From Syntrophaceae bacterium UBA1062 (GTDB lineage: Bacteria > Desulfobacterota > Desulfomonilia > UBA1062), in assembly GCA_002316295.1 (NCBI GenBank), contig DCDF01000104.1, positions 1 through 14,887 of the forward strand: 14,887 nucleotides of DNA, given 5' to 3'. The translations under genes and the position numbers were made by a program. Of this stretch, positions 1-6,010 are shown piece by piece. The notes beneath the pieces were generated by a model. That model saw only the letters and a program-made list of their open reading frames with translations. It was not told the DNA's origin and did not search any database. Within the stretch, counting starts at the first letter, position 1. Each line of letters begins with the position of its first letter.

Positions 1-174
1 AGAGAAAAGATCTTCTCGGATGAAATTCGCGAGTTGCAGAATATGGAGAAACGCATTACAAAGGATATCAAAGACTACCTTGGCGTCACCGCCAAGGTGA
101 AGCTGGTGGAGCCGAAATCCCTCCAGCGTTTCGAGGGCAAGGCTCAGCGGGTGATCGACAAGCGGATTATCTAG
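1..174 (+). CDS. paaK: phenylacetate-CoA ligase family protein, C-terminal end (partial)
   Basis: This is the last 57 codons of a gene that begins before the window; the stop is TAG at 172-174. The visible part matches the C-terminal lid of PaaK-type adenylate-forming CoA ligases: an amphipathic helix, a YLGVTAKVKLVEP strand region, then FEGKAQRVIDKR, whose lysine corresponds to the catalytic lysine of this superfamily. Members activate phenylacetate or another aryl or short acid to its CoA thioester with ATP in the cytoplasm. The stop codon lies within the Shine-Dalgarno sequence of the next gene (TAGGAGGT), so the two are very likely cotranscribed and translationally coupled. In anaerobes such ligases are often followed by an ACT protein, as here. 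The exact acid cannot be told from this fragment. Confidence 0.85.
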   Translation, partial: REKIFSDEIRELQNMEKRITKDIKDYLGVTAKVKLVEPKSLQRFEGKAQRVIDKRII

Positions 175-184
175 GAGGTCTGTC

Positions 185-616
185 ATGAAGGTAGAACAGA
201 TATCGATTTTTTTGGAAAACAAACCCGGAGGCCTCTCCAGCGTGACCAAGGCCCTGAGCGATGCAAAGATCAACATACGCGCACTGTCTCTTGCCGATAC
301 TTCGGACTTCGGGATCCTGAGGCTCATCGTTGACAACGTGGCAAAGGCGAAAGAAGTGCTGAACGAAAAAGGCTTTGCCGTGGGCAAGACTCACGTGGTG
401 GCCGTCGAGGTGCCCGACAGGCCGGGCGGGCTCAACAGCATCCTCGAGCTGCTGACCGGCAAGGGCATCAACGTGGAGTACATGTACGCCTTTGTGGAGC
501 GCAGCGGCGAGAACGCGGTGATCATCTTCCGGTTCGACTCCACGGACGAGGCCATCGAGGCGCTTAAGAACAACGGGTTCAACGTGCTCAAGGGGGAGAA
601 GGTCTACGGCCTCTGA
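185..616 (+). CDS. tandem ACT-domain protein (amino-acid-binding regulator)
   Basis: A 143-residue cytoplasmic protein made of two ACT domains, about residues 3-66 and 70-140. Each starts with the typical strand-loop-helix, FLENKPGGLSSV in the first and VEVPDRPGGLNSI in the second; the PGGL turn is the usual ligand-binding loop. ACT domains bind amino acids or related small molecules and control partner enzymes or transcription. There is no catalytic or DNA-binding domain, so it probably acts by binding a partner. The ATG is preceded by a strong AGGAGGT that overlaps the paaK stop, with 10 bases between the genes. It is clearly related to the reverse-strand protein at 4357-4812 in length, domain order and motifs. 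The ligand is unknown; aromatic or branched-chain amino acids are plausible from the paaK link (inference). Confidence 0.9.
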   Translation: MKVEQISIFLENKPGGLSSVTKALSDAKINIRALSLADTSDFGILRLIVDNVAKAKEVLNEKGFAVGKTHVVAVEVPDRPGGLNSILELLTGKGINVEYMYAFVERSGENAVIIFRFDSTDEAIEALKNNGFNVLKGEKVYGL

Positions 617-687
617 GGAAGAGGGGGTGGCCGGCCTTTCCTTCATGACTCTTGTCACCGGAAGTGCTGGCGGGAACGGGACAGCGG

Positions 688-1080
688 ATGGCGCAGATCG
701 TTCAGGAACACTACCGCGACTTTCAGGGAAAGGAGCAGGGTCTGCTGACGGCATCACGGGCGTTCCTCGTTGCCGGGATCGCGGGCTGTCTGGCGGGCGT
801 TGCAGCCACGATCCTGACCGGATCCTTTCTCTGGATCGCAGCCGGCCTTGCATGCGCCGTGGCAGGCATCGTGCTCTTTCTCGTCTTCGGGGCTCTCTCG
901 GAGATCACCATCATGCTCAAGAAGCTCCTGGGCCTGCCGGTAAAGGGCGTGATTTCGGGCACACGGTCAGGCTCGGTGTCCGTGTGCTCCGAGTGCGGCG
1001 GCCTTACCTGGCCTGACAGCGAGAAGTGTGCCTCCTGCGGCGCGGATTTCGCTTCCAGGCCCGCACGCCCGGAGGAATGA
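688..1080 (+). CDS. small membrane protein with two transmembrane helices and a C-terminal zinc ribbon
   Basis: A 130-residue protein of no family I recognise. Residues 1-20 are hydrophilic. Residues about 25-45 and 47-70 are two hydrophobic helices rich in Ala, Gly, Leu and Ile, forming a likely membrane hairpin. Residues 100-117 hold Cys-x2-Cys-x10-Cys-x2-Cys (C100, C103, C114, C117), a rubredoxin-like or zinc-ribbon knuckle followed by a short polar tail. The ATG at 688 has a purine-rich stretch (ACGGGA) just upstream. A TTG at 652 in the same frame would add 12 residues but has no ribosome binding site, so 688 is preferred. It lies 71 bases after the ACT gene on the same strand and may be the last gene of the paaK operon. 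The zinc knuckle and hydrophilic ends probably face the cytoplasm. Confidence 0.7.
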   Translation: MAQIVQEHYRDFQGKEQGLLTASRAFLVAGIAGCLAGVAATILTGSFLWIAAGLACAVAGIVLFLVFGALSEITIMLKKLLGLPVKGVISGTRSGSVSVCSECGGLTWPDSEKCASCGADFASRPARPEE

Positions 1081-1157
1081 CCCCGGCGACCCAGGTGCAT
1101 CCCGTCCGCTTCGGCCGCCCGCGGGAGACGCTCCGGCGGGGCCGGGGAATAATTCCC

Positions 1158-1185
1158 TTGATTTTGACCCTGTTCCTACTAAAAT
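1158..1185 (+). promoter_or_regulatory. candidate promoter of the TRAP operon
   Basis: TTGATT (1158-1163), a 16-base spacer and TAAAAT (1180-1185) make a moderate sigma70-like match in an AT-richer patch of an otherwise GC-rich gap. Transcription would start near 1192, leaving a leader of about 115 bases before dctP. TTGACC at 1164-1169 has no -10 at a good distance. Found by eye only. Confidence 0.3.
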
Positions 1186-1194
1186 AAGGGGCTC

Positions 1195-1241
1195 TTCCCG
1201 GAAGGCGGGAGTGAAACCGCGGCTTTTTTCCCGGGAAGGCG
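1195..1241 (+). repeat. two near-identical TTCCCGG(G)AAGGCG direct repeats upstream of dctP
   Basis: TTCCCGGAAGGCG (1195-1207) and TTCCCGGGAAGGCG (1228-1241) differ by one inserted G and begin 33 bases apart, close to three helical turns. Each contains a palindromic core, TTCC-C-GGAA and TTCCCGGGAA. They lie just downstream of the candidate start site, where a repressor would act. This looks like a pair of operator sites, but no regulator gene is adjacent. Confidence 0.4.
1205..1229 (+). terminator. weak terminator-like hairpin in the leader of the TRAP operon
   Basis: GCGG (1205-1208) and CCGC (1217-1220) can pair around an 8-base loop, followed at 1224-1229 by six T residues. An alternative stem TCCCG/CGGGA occupies 1196-1210. 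The stem is short, so this could be a weak terminator of the upstream genes, an attenuator of the TRAP operon, or chance. The T run is the only such run in this gap. Confidence 0.22.
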
Positions 1242-1307
1242 CAGGAGAAGTCGTGCATGCGTGAGTATGCAATGCTTGTTGAAGAGAATGTATGAAGGGG
1301 AGGGTTC

Positions 1308-2384
1308 ATGAAAAAACTCTTATGTAGTATTGTCTGTGGTTTTCTTGTTCTGATGCTCTGCCTGTCATGCACCAGGAAGGCGGAGGAAGAAGTTTCTCCG
1401 ATCGAAGGGGCTGCGATGTCGGATGAGGCCGCTGCGCCAGCAGGCAAAGTCGTCGAACTTTCCTACAGCATCTTCTTCCCGCCCGCTCACGCCCAGTGCA
1501 AGGCCGGAGAAGACTGGGCACGCGAGATCGAGAAGCGGACATCGGGGCGGGTGAAGATCAACACGTTTCCTGGCGGGACCCTCACCAGCGCGGGCGAATG
1601 CTACGACGGCGTGGTGAAGGGGATATCGGACATCGGAATGTCCTGCTTCGCCTACACCAGGGGCCGTTTCCCGGTCATGGAGGCGGTGGACCTGCCTATG
1701 GGCTATTCGAGCGGAATGGCGGCCACCCGGGCGGCAAACGAGTATTACGCCCGGATCAAGCCCGCGGAGCTCTATGACGTCCACGTGCTCTACATCCATG
1801 CGCACGGCCCCGGCCTGCTCCATACGAAGAGGCCGGTTGCGAAGCTCGAAGACCTCAAGGGCATGAAGATCCGCTCCACCGGACTGAGCGCCAAGCTGGT
1901 CGAGGTCCTTGGCGGGGTGCCGGTGGCAATGCCTCAGCCCGGAACCTACGAGGCCCTCCAGAAGGGAGTCGTGGAAGGCACATTCGCCCCCATGGAAACG
2001 CTCAAGGGATGGAAGCAGGGCGAAGTCATCGACTACACCACCGACTGTGTCTCGATCGGCTATACCACCGCCATGTTCGTGGTCATGAACAAGGACAAGT
2101 GGAACAGTCTCCCCCCCGAGATTCAGCAGATCTTCACGGATGTGAGCGCCGAGTACGTCGACGTACACGGCAAGGTCTGGGATGACGCGGACACCGACGG
2201 ATTGGCCTTCAACCAGGAGCAGCAGAACACCATCATCTCCCTTTCCCCGGAAGAGAGCGCCCGATGGGAGGCCGCCGTGAAGCCCGTGATCGACGCGTAC
2301 ATCAAGACGGTGCAGGCCCAGGGCATCGATGCCGAGCAGAACATCGCTATCCTGAAGGCGAGCATCGAGAAGAACGGGAAATGA
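1308..2384 (+). CDS. dctP: TRAP transporter substrate-binding lipoprotein (DctP family)
   Basis: A 358-residue extracytoplasmic solute receptor for a tripartite ATP-independent periplasmic transporter. It has a lipoprotein signal peptide: MKKLL, a hydrophobic stretch, then CLSC with the lipidated cysteine at residue 21. The mature protein should therefore be membrane-anchored, whereas many DctP proteins are freely periplasmic. The family features follow: AHAQCKAGEDWAREIE near residue 61, FPGGTL, and LEDLKGMKIRSTG, in which R189 corresponds to the arginine that binds the carboxylate of the substrate in characterised members, then an EALQKGVVEG segment. The ATG is preceded by GGGGAGG. The substrate is an organic acid by family rule; an aromatic or keto acid is possible from the paaK neighbourhood (inference). 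dctQ and dctM follow on the same strand. Confidence 0.93.
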   Translation: MKKLLCSIVCGFLVLMLCLSCTRKAEEEVSPIEGAAMSDEAAAPAGKVVELSYSIFFPPAHAQCKAGEDWAREIEKRTSGRVKINTFPGGTLTSAGECYDGVVKGISDIGMSCFAYTRGRFPVMEAVDLPMGYSSGMAATRAANEYYARIKPAELYDVHVLYIHAHGPGLLHTKRPVAKLEDLKGMKIRSTGLSAKLVEVLGGVPVAMPQPGTYEALQKGVVEGTFAPMETLKGWKQGEVIDYTTDCVSIGYTTAMFVVMNKDKWNSLPPEIQQIFTDVSAEYVDVHGKVWDDADTDGLAFNQEQQNTIISLSPEESARWEAAVKPVIDAYIKTVQAQGIDAEQNIAILKASIEKNGK

Positions 2385-2409
2385 GGGGCGGCTCTGCAAT
2401 CCTGAGGGA

Positions 2410-2429
2410 GCGCCGCATGAAAGCGGCGC
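2410..2429 (+). promoter_or_regulatory. strong hairpin between dctP and dctQ
   Basis: GCGCCGC (2410-2416) and GCGGCGC (2423-2429) form a perfect 7-bp, all-GC stem around a 6-base loop, 25 bases after the dctP stop and 31 bases before the dctQ ATG. There is no clear T run behind it, only CGTTCTCTGATT. In binding-protein transport operons such hairpins often protect the upstream message or partly stop transcription, so that the binding protein is made in excess over the membrane parts. That role is inferred. Confidence 0.5.
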
Positions 2430-2460
2430 CGTTCTCTGATTCCCTTGAAAGGTGCCTGTG

Positions 2461-2955
2461 ATGATATCCTTCCTGCGCATCGAGAGATTCGTAGCGAACC
2501 TCGCGGACAAGGTGAACTGGATCGCCGCCGCGGCAGTGGCCTTCATGATGCTTCTCATCACCGCGGATGTCGTCCTCCGTTTTTTCAGGAGCCCCATACC
2601 CGGCACCTATGAGATCGTCAGCTTCACGGGCGCCGTCGTCATCTCGTTTGCCCTTCCCTATACGTCCGTCCAGAAGGGCCACATCGCCGTGGACTTTCTG
2701 ATGGTACGGCTCCCCTGGATCGTGCGGGTCGTCGTCAATGCAATCAACGCCTTCCTCTCCATGATTCTCTTCATCGTGATATCGTGGCAGAGCATCGAGT
2801 ATGCGCAGAGCCTGCAGCGCTCCGGGGAGGTCTCGGCCACGCTCCAGATGCCCACCTATCCGTTCATCTACGGAGTGGCCTTCGGCACCGCCATGCTCGC
2901 CCTGGTGCTCTTCATCGAGCTCCTGCGGCAGCTGAAGGGGGCCGAGATCGAATGA
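2461..2955 (+). CDS. dctQ: TRAP transporter small permease subunit (DctQ family)
   Basis: A 164-residue inner-membrane protein with four predicted helices, about residues 19-40, 50-68, 88-110 and 133-153. This is the normal topology and length of the DctQ small subunit, which binds DctM and helps dock the substrate-loaded DctP. Typical features are TADVVLRFF at the end of helix 1, the PYTSVQKGHIAVDF loop and the PTYPFIYGVAFG turn before helix 4. The ATG at 2461 has AAAGG about 8 bases upstream; an in-frame GTG at 2452 would add three residues and overlap that site, so 2461 is preferred. Its TGA overlaps the dctM start codon in an ATGA (2952-2955), showing translational coupling. Confidence 0.92.
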   Translation: MISFLRIERFVANLADKVNWIAAAAVAFMMLLITADVVLRFFRSPIPGTYEIVSFTGAVVISFALPYTSVQKGHIAVDFLMVRLPWIVRVVVNAINAFLSMILFIVISWQSIEYAQSLQRSGEVSATLQMPTYPFIYGVAFGTAMLALVLFIELLRQLKGAEIE

Positions 2956-4253
2956 GCCCAACCACTGTCGGCATCATCGGCATCATCGCCCTGTTCGTGC
3001 TCATCTTTTCCCGGATGCCCGTGGGCTTTCTCATGGCGATCATCGGCTTTGCCGGGTTCGCCGCCATCGTGTCGGTCGACGCGTCACTGAATCTTCTGGC
3101 AAAGGACATCTTTTCCGTGTTCGCCTCCTACAATCTGACCGTCATCCCCCTGTTCGTGCTCATGGGCCAGATCGCCTTCCACTCCGGCATCTCGCAGCGA
3201 CTCTTCGACACGGCATACCGGTTCATCGGCCATCTTCCTGGCGGGCTTGCCATCGCCACCGTGGGCGCGTGCGCGGCCTTCTCCGCCATCTGCGGCTCAA
3301 CCAACGCAACGGCAGCTACCATGGGCGCAGCCACGCTACCCGAGATGAAGCGCTACAACTACAAGCCCGAGCTGGCGACCGGCGTGGTCGCCGCCGGCGG
3401 CAGCCTCGGGATCCTCATCCCGCCGAGCGTCATCTTCATCGTCTACGGGATTCTCACCGAGCAGTCCATCGGTGAGCTCTTCCTGGCCGGCATCCTTCCG
3501 GGCGTTCTGCTCACCCTGTTCTTCGTGGCCGCCATCCTCATCTGGGCCACCGTCAGGCCCGAGCTGGGGCCCAAGGGGCCGAAGAGCACATGGAAGCAGA
3601 GGTTCGCGTCTCTGCCCGGAACCATCGAGACCCTCATCATCTTCATCGTGGTGATGGGCGGGCTCTTCGGCGGGATCTTCACGCCCACGGAGGCAGGTGC
3701 GGTCGGGGCCTTCGCCACCCTCGCCGTCGCGGTCATCAAGCGCAACATCGACTGGAGCGGGTTCGTCCAGGCCCTGTTCGAAACCACGCGGATCAGCGCC
3801 ATGATCCTGGTGATCGTTGCCGGGGCCACCGTGTTCGGCCATTTCCTGGCCGTCTCGCGCATCCCCTACGACATAGCGAGCTGGATCGCGTCCTTCCAGA
3901 TGCCCCCGGCCGTCATCATGAGCTTCATTATCCTGATCTACCTGATAGGCGGGTGCTTCATCGATTCCCTGGCCCTGATCATGCTCACCATTCCGATCTT
4001 CTACCCCGTGGTGATCGATTACGGGTTCGATCCCATCTGGTTCGGTGTGGTGATCGTGCTCATCACCCAGATCGGGGTGGTCACGCCGCCGGTAGGAGTG
4101 AACGTCTACGTGGTGAGCGGGGTCGCCCGGGACGTGCCGCTGAGCGTGATCTTCAAAGGCGTCGTGCCCATGCTGATCGCGATGATTATCCTCACCTTCC
4201 TGCTCATCCCGTTCCCCCAGATCGCGACCTTCCTGCCGGGGCTGCTCAGGTAG
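2952..4253 (+). CDS. dctM: TRAP transporter large permease subunit (DctM family)
   Basis: A 433-residue polytopic membrane protein with about 12 hydrophobic segments, the sodium-coupled transport channel of the TRAP system. Recognisable family motifs include RMPVGFLMAIIGF near the N-terminus, CGSTNATAATMGAATLPEM, GGSLGILIPPSVIFIVYG, GGIFTPTEAGAVGA and QIGVVTPPVGVNVYV (about residues 373-387). Length is normal for the family. The start is the ATG inside the ATGA overlap with dctQ; an open frame extends upstream inside dctQ, but those codons are not DctM-like. The gene is last in the operon. Only weak hairpins, without T runs, separate it from the convergent ACT gene 103 bases on. Confidence 0.93.
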   Translation: MSPTTVGIIGIIALFVLIFSRMPVGFLMAIIGFAGFAAIVSVDASLNLLAKDIFSVFASYNLTVIPLFVLMGQIAFHSGISQRLFDTAYRFIGHLPGGLAIATVGACAAFSAICGSTNATAATMGAATLPEMKRYNYKPELATGVVAAGGSLGILIPPSVIFIVYGILTEQSIGELFLAGILPGVLLTLFFVAAILIWATVRPELGPKGPKSTWKQRFASLPGTIETLIIFIVVMGGLFGGIFTPTEAGAVGAFATLAVAVIKRNIDWSGFVQALFETTRISAMILVIVAGATVFGHFLAVSRIPYDIASWIASFQMPPAVIMSFIILIYLIGGCFIDSLALIMLTIPIFYPVVIDYGFDPIWFGVVIVLITQIGVVTPPVGVNVYVVSGVARDVPLSVIFKGVVPMLIAMIILTFLLIPFPQIATFLPGLLR

Positions 4254-4356
4254 GCATTCCTCGGGCGGGCTTCCGGCAAAGCCGTGTCCGGACGGGAGGA
4301 GGGAGCGCGGAAGCGCCCGGATCGGGAATCTCTTACGGGACGCCCATGAAGAGGCT

Positions 4357-4812
4357 TCAGTATTTCATGTAGTGGAACGGCTCGATAGTGGCCAGGGCTT
4401 CCGGGGTCAGGGTCTTGAACTTGTGTTCCTTGAGCACCTTCTGAGTCTTGTCGAGGTCGGAGACGTCCACCACGAACACGGCCGTCTTGTTGCTCTCCAG
4501 CACGAACCCGTATGCATTTTCGATATTGATGCCTGCGCCGGCCAGGAGCTGGACGAGCTTGTCCATCCCCCCGGGCTTGTCTTCGATGACGACCGCGATC
4601 ACTTCCTTGAGACGGGCATCGATGCCTTCTTTGACCAGGGCCTTCTGAGCGGGCTTGGGATCGTCCACCAGGATGTTGAAAAAGCCCCTGTCGCCGTACG
4701 ACGATATGGTGACGGCCCTGATGTTGATCTTCTCCCGGGAAAGGATGCCTGACACCCGGGCGAGCTTGCCGGGGGTGTTCTCCGTGGGTATGGTAAGCTG
4801 ATATGCGATCAT
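4357..4812 (-). CDS. tandem ACT-domain protein (paralogue of the one at 185-616)
   Basis: A 151-residue protein with two ACT domains, about residues 2-66 and 69-135, and a short C-terminal tail. The ligand-loop signatures are TENTPGKLARVSGIL in the first domain and IEDKPGGMDKLVQLL in the second; KINIRAVTIS and GINIENAYGF mark the second strands. The layout and the phrases KINIRA and AVEVPDRPGG / AVVIEDKPGG are shared with the protein at 185-616, so the two descend from one ancestor. It probably binds an amino acid and regulates a partner. The ATG has GGCAGGTG just upstream. It converges on the TRAP operon and has a separate candidate promoter at 4895-4922, so it is controlled independently of the paaK-linked copy. 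Confidence 0.88.
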   Translation of the reverse strand: MIAYQLTIPTENTPGKLARVSGILSREKINIRAVTISSYGDRGFFNILVDDPKPAQKALVKEGIDARLKEVIAVVIEDKPGGMDKLVQLLAGAGINIENAYGFVLESNKTAVFVVDVSDLDKTQKVLKEHKFKTLTPEALATIEPFHYMKY

Positions 4813-4894
4813 CTCACACCTGCCTTGCTCACAGTTATATCAAACAATAAACGCTGCCAGGCCGCTCTCGTGGCAGAAGGTTCCTTCATACAAT

Positions 4895-4922
4895 TTCATA
4901 GAGAATCCGTAAAGAATGTCAA
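4895..4922 (-). promoter_or_regulatory. candidate promoter of the reverse-strand ACT gene
   Basis: On the reverse strand TTGACA (4922-4917) is a perfect -35, followed by a 16-base spacer and TATGAA (4900-4895) as a moderate -10. The start would be near 4888, giving a leader of about 75 bases before the ATG at 4812. By-eye match only. Confidence 0.42.
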
Positions 4923-4932
4923 GGCCTTTCTC

Positions 4933-4950
4933 CGGCCCGCCTGTGGGCCG
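4933..4950 (-). terminator. GC hairpin beyond the stop of the secreted-protein gene
   Basis: CGGCCC (4933-4938) and GGGCCG (4945-4950) form a perfect 6-bp stem with a 6-base loop, starting 14 bases past the stop of the reverse-strand gene at 4965. No T run follows on that strand, so it is at best a weak or Rho-assisted terminator or a 3'-end stabiliser. Confidence 0.3.
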
Positions 4951-4964
4951 CGAGGCAGCAGGGT

Positions 4965-5747
4965 TCATCGCTTGCCTCGAGGCCGCTTTCCGGGAGAGCT
5001 TGCGGAGATGAAGCAGTGGTCTTCCCACCATTCCTCCCAGGCGCTGCCTTCTTCTTCCGCGTGCTCCGGGGCCACGGCATCCGTGGAAAAGCCGTTGATG
5101 CCCCCATTCCAGTTGAGAGAGCTCGCGAGTATCCCGCCTGCGGGAACCAGATACTCGGTGACGGTCTCGGACGGGGCATGGGGCGGAGAGTCGAACTCGA
5201 TGGTGACGCAGCCGCGGACGTCTCCCACCCGGACTCCGGCGGCGGTGACACTGCCGAAGAACACTTCCTGGCCTACCTCGGGGTCGGCCGGATACTTGAG
5301 CGTCGTTCCCCCTTCGGGCAGGTCCGCGTAGCTCCATCCGGCTGACGGCCCGTCATCGGGAAAGAACACATACTGCAGAACGTGGATGTTGTCGTCGATG
5401 TCCTTTGCATAGTAGTGGTAGGCGGTGTAATGGATCATCTCCAGGCCGCCCGAGGAGTAATCCGGCAGATACCCCCGCTCCAGGACCACGTTGCAGAGTA
5501 TTCCTTCGAGCGTGAAGTACTGGTGATGGCTCTGCAGGACCTCGAACTCTGAACAGTCGCCATATCCGTAGAGGGTTGTGAGAAAGTCCACATCGCGGTT
5601 CGCATTGCTGAAAAACGGGTTCATATACAGGTGGGTGCTGTCGTCGGAAAAGGTGTAACCGTTCAGCTCGGCGGACTTCGATGGAGAGATCGCCCCCGCG
5701 ATTGCCGTCAGCACGACATACAAAGAAATGACCTTCATCAACTTCAT
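4965..5747 (-). CDS. secreted protein of unknown function with four cysteines
   Basis: A 260-residue protein I do not recognise. Residues 1-26 form a Sec-type signal peptide: MKLMK, a hydrophobic core, and a cleavage zone near AIAGA or SKSA; there is no lipobox cysteine. The mature part is rich in Tyr, Gly and acidic residues (for example HYTAYHYYAKD and NPFFSNANRDVD) and has exactly four cysteines (65, 85, 180, 245), which could make two disulfides in the periplasm or outside. It ends in a Trp/Glu-rich patch (SAWEEWWEDH) and a basic tail. The alternation of polar and aromatic residues suggests a beta-rich fold (inference). The first ATG has GGAAGTG upstream and is preferred over the ATG three codons later. 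It is divergent from ileS and has its own strong promoter, so it is probably monocistronic. Confidence 0.75.
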   Translation of the reverse strand: MKLMKVISLYVVLTAIAGAISPSKSAELNGYTFSDDSTHLYMNPFFSNANRDVDFLTTLYGYGDCSEFEVLQSHHQYFTLEGILCNVVLERGYLPDYSSGGLEMIHYTAYHYYAKDIDDNIHVLQYVFFPDDGPSAGWSYADLPEGGTTLKYPADPEVGQEVFFGSVTAAGVRVGDVRGCVTIEFDSPPHAPSETVTEYLVPAGGILASSLNWNGGINGFSTDAVAPEHAEEEGSAWEEWWEDHCFISASSPGKRPRGKR

Positions 5748-5779
5748 GAAGCACTTCCAAAGATGTATTTAATTGATTT

Positions 5780-5808
5780 ATTATACACGATTGCGTGCAT
5801 GCTGGCAA
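5780..5808 (-). promoter_or_regulatory. strong sigma70-like promoter for the secreted protein
   Basis: On the reverse strand TTGCCA (5808-5803), a 17-base spacer and a perfect TATAAT (5785-5780) give one of the best promoter matches in the window, in an AT-rich patch. Transcription would begin near 5773, about 26 bases before the ATG at 5747. Confidence 0.6.
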
Positions 5809-5871
5809 CCGGGACCTGCCTCGCGGGTGCCGGGCGGGGGATCGCCGGTCGCCGCTTCCGCCCCTTTCCCT

Positions 5872-5917
5872 GGTATGCACGCGGCGTTTCCGGATGTTCC
5901 CGCAAGGGCGCCATACC
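5872..5917 (+). repeat. inverted repeat between the secreted-protein gene and ileS
   Basis: GGTATG (5872-5877) pairs with CATACC (5912-5917), and GCG (5881-5883) with CGC (5909-5911), allowing 9 bp with a 3-base bulge around a 25-base loop. It lies upstream of the candidate ileS promoter, so it could be a protein site or part of a longer leader. It does not have the T-box layout of Firmicutes ileS leaders. The rest of this 263-bp gap shows nothing else clear apart from the two promoters. Confidence 0.25.
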
Positions 5918-5950
5918 TTGCAGGAGAAGGCCCCGAGGGAATTCAAGGCA

Positions 5951-5980
5951 TTGACAACCCTTCTTTTCATGGGATAGAGT
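5951..5980 (+). promoter_or_regulatory. candidate promoter of ileS
   Basis: A perfect TTGACA (5951-5956) is followed after 18 bases by TAGAGT (5975-5980), or after 16 bases by GATAGA (5973-5978). The -10 is weak in either case. The start would fall around 5986, giving a leader of about 25 bases that carries AAGGAGG before the ATG at 6011. Confidence 0.45.
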
Positions 5981-6010
5981 CTCTGCTCGTGAAAACACAA
6001 GGAGGAAGGA

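Noticed and set aside
652..687. TTG start extending the zinc-ribbon membrane protein by 12 residues
   Set aside because: There is no ribosome binding site, and the ATG at 688 has a purine-rich stretch at suitable distance.
1365..2606. 413-codon reverse frame opposite dctP and dctQ
   Set aside because: A shadow of two clear forward genes, crossing their boundary, with no domain and no ribosome binding site of note.
4268..4318. Two small hairpins between dctM and the convergent ACT gene as a bidirectional terminator
   Set aside because: Stems of 4-6 bp (GGCTT/AAGCC and GCGC/GCGC with a bulge) without a T run on either strand are too weak to call.
5748..6010. Possible T-box leader before ileS
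   Set aside because: No T-box consensus, specifier stem or terminator/antiterminator pair was found, and the likely start site leaves only about 25 bases of leader.
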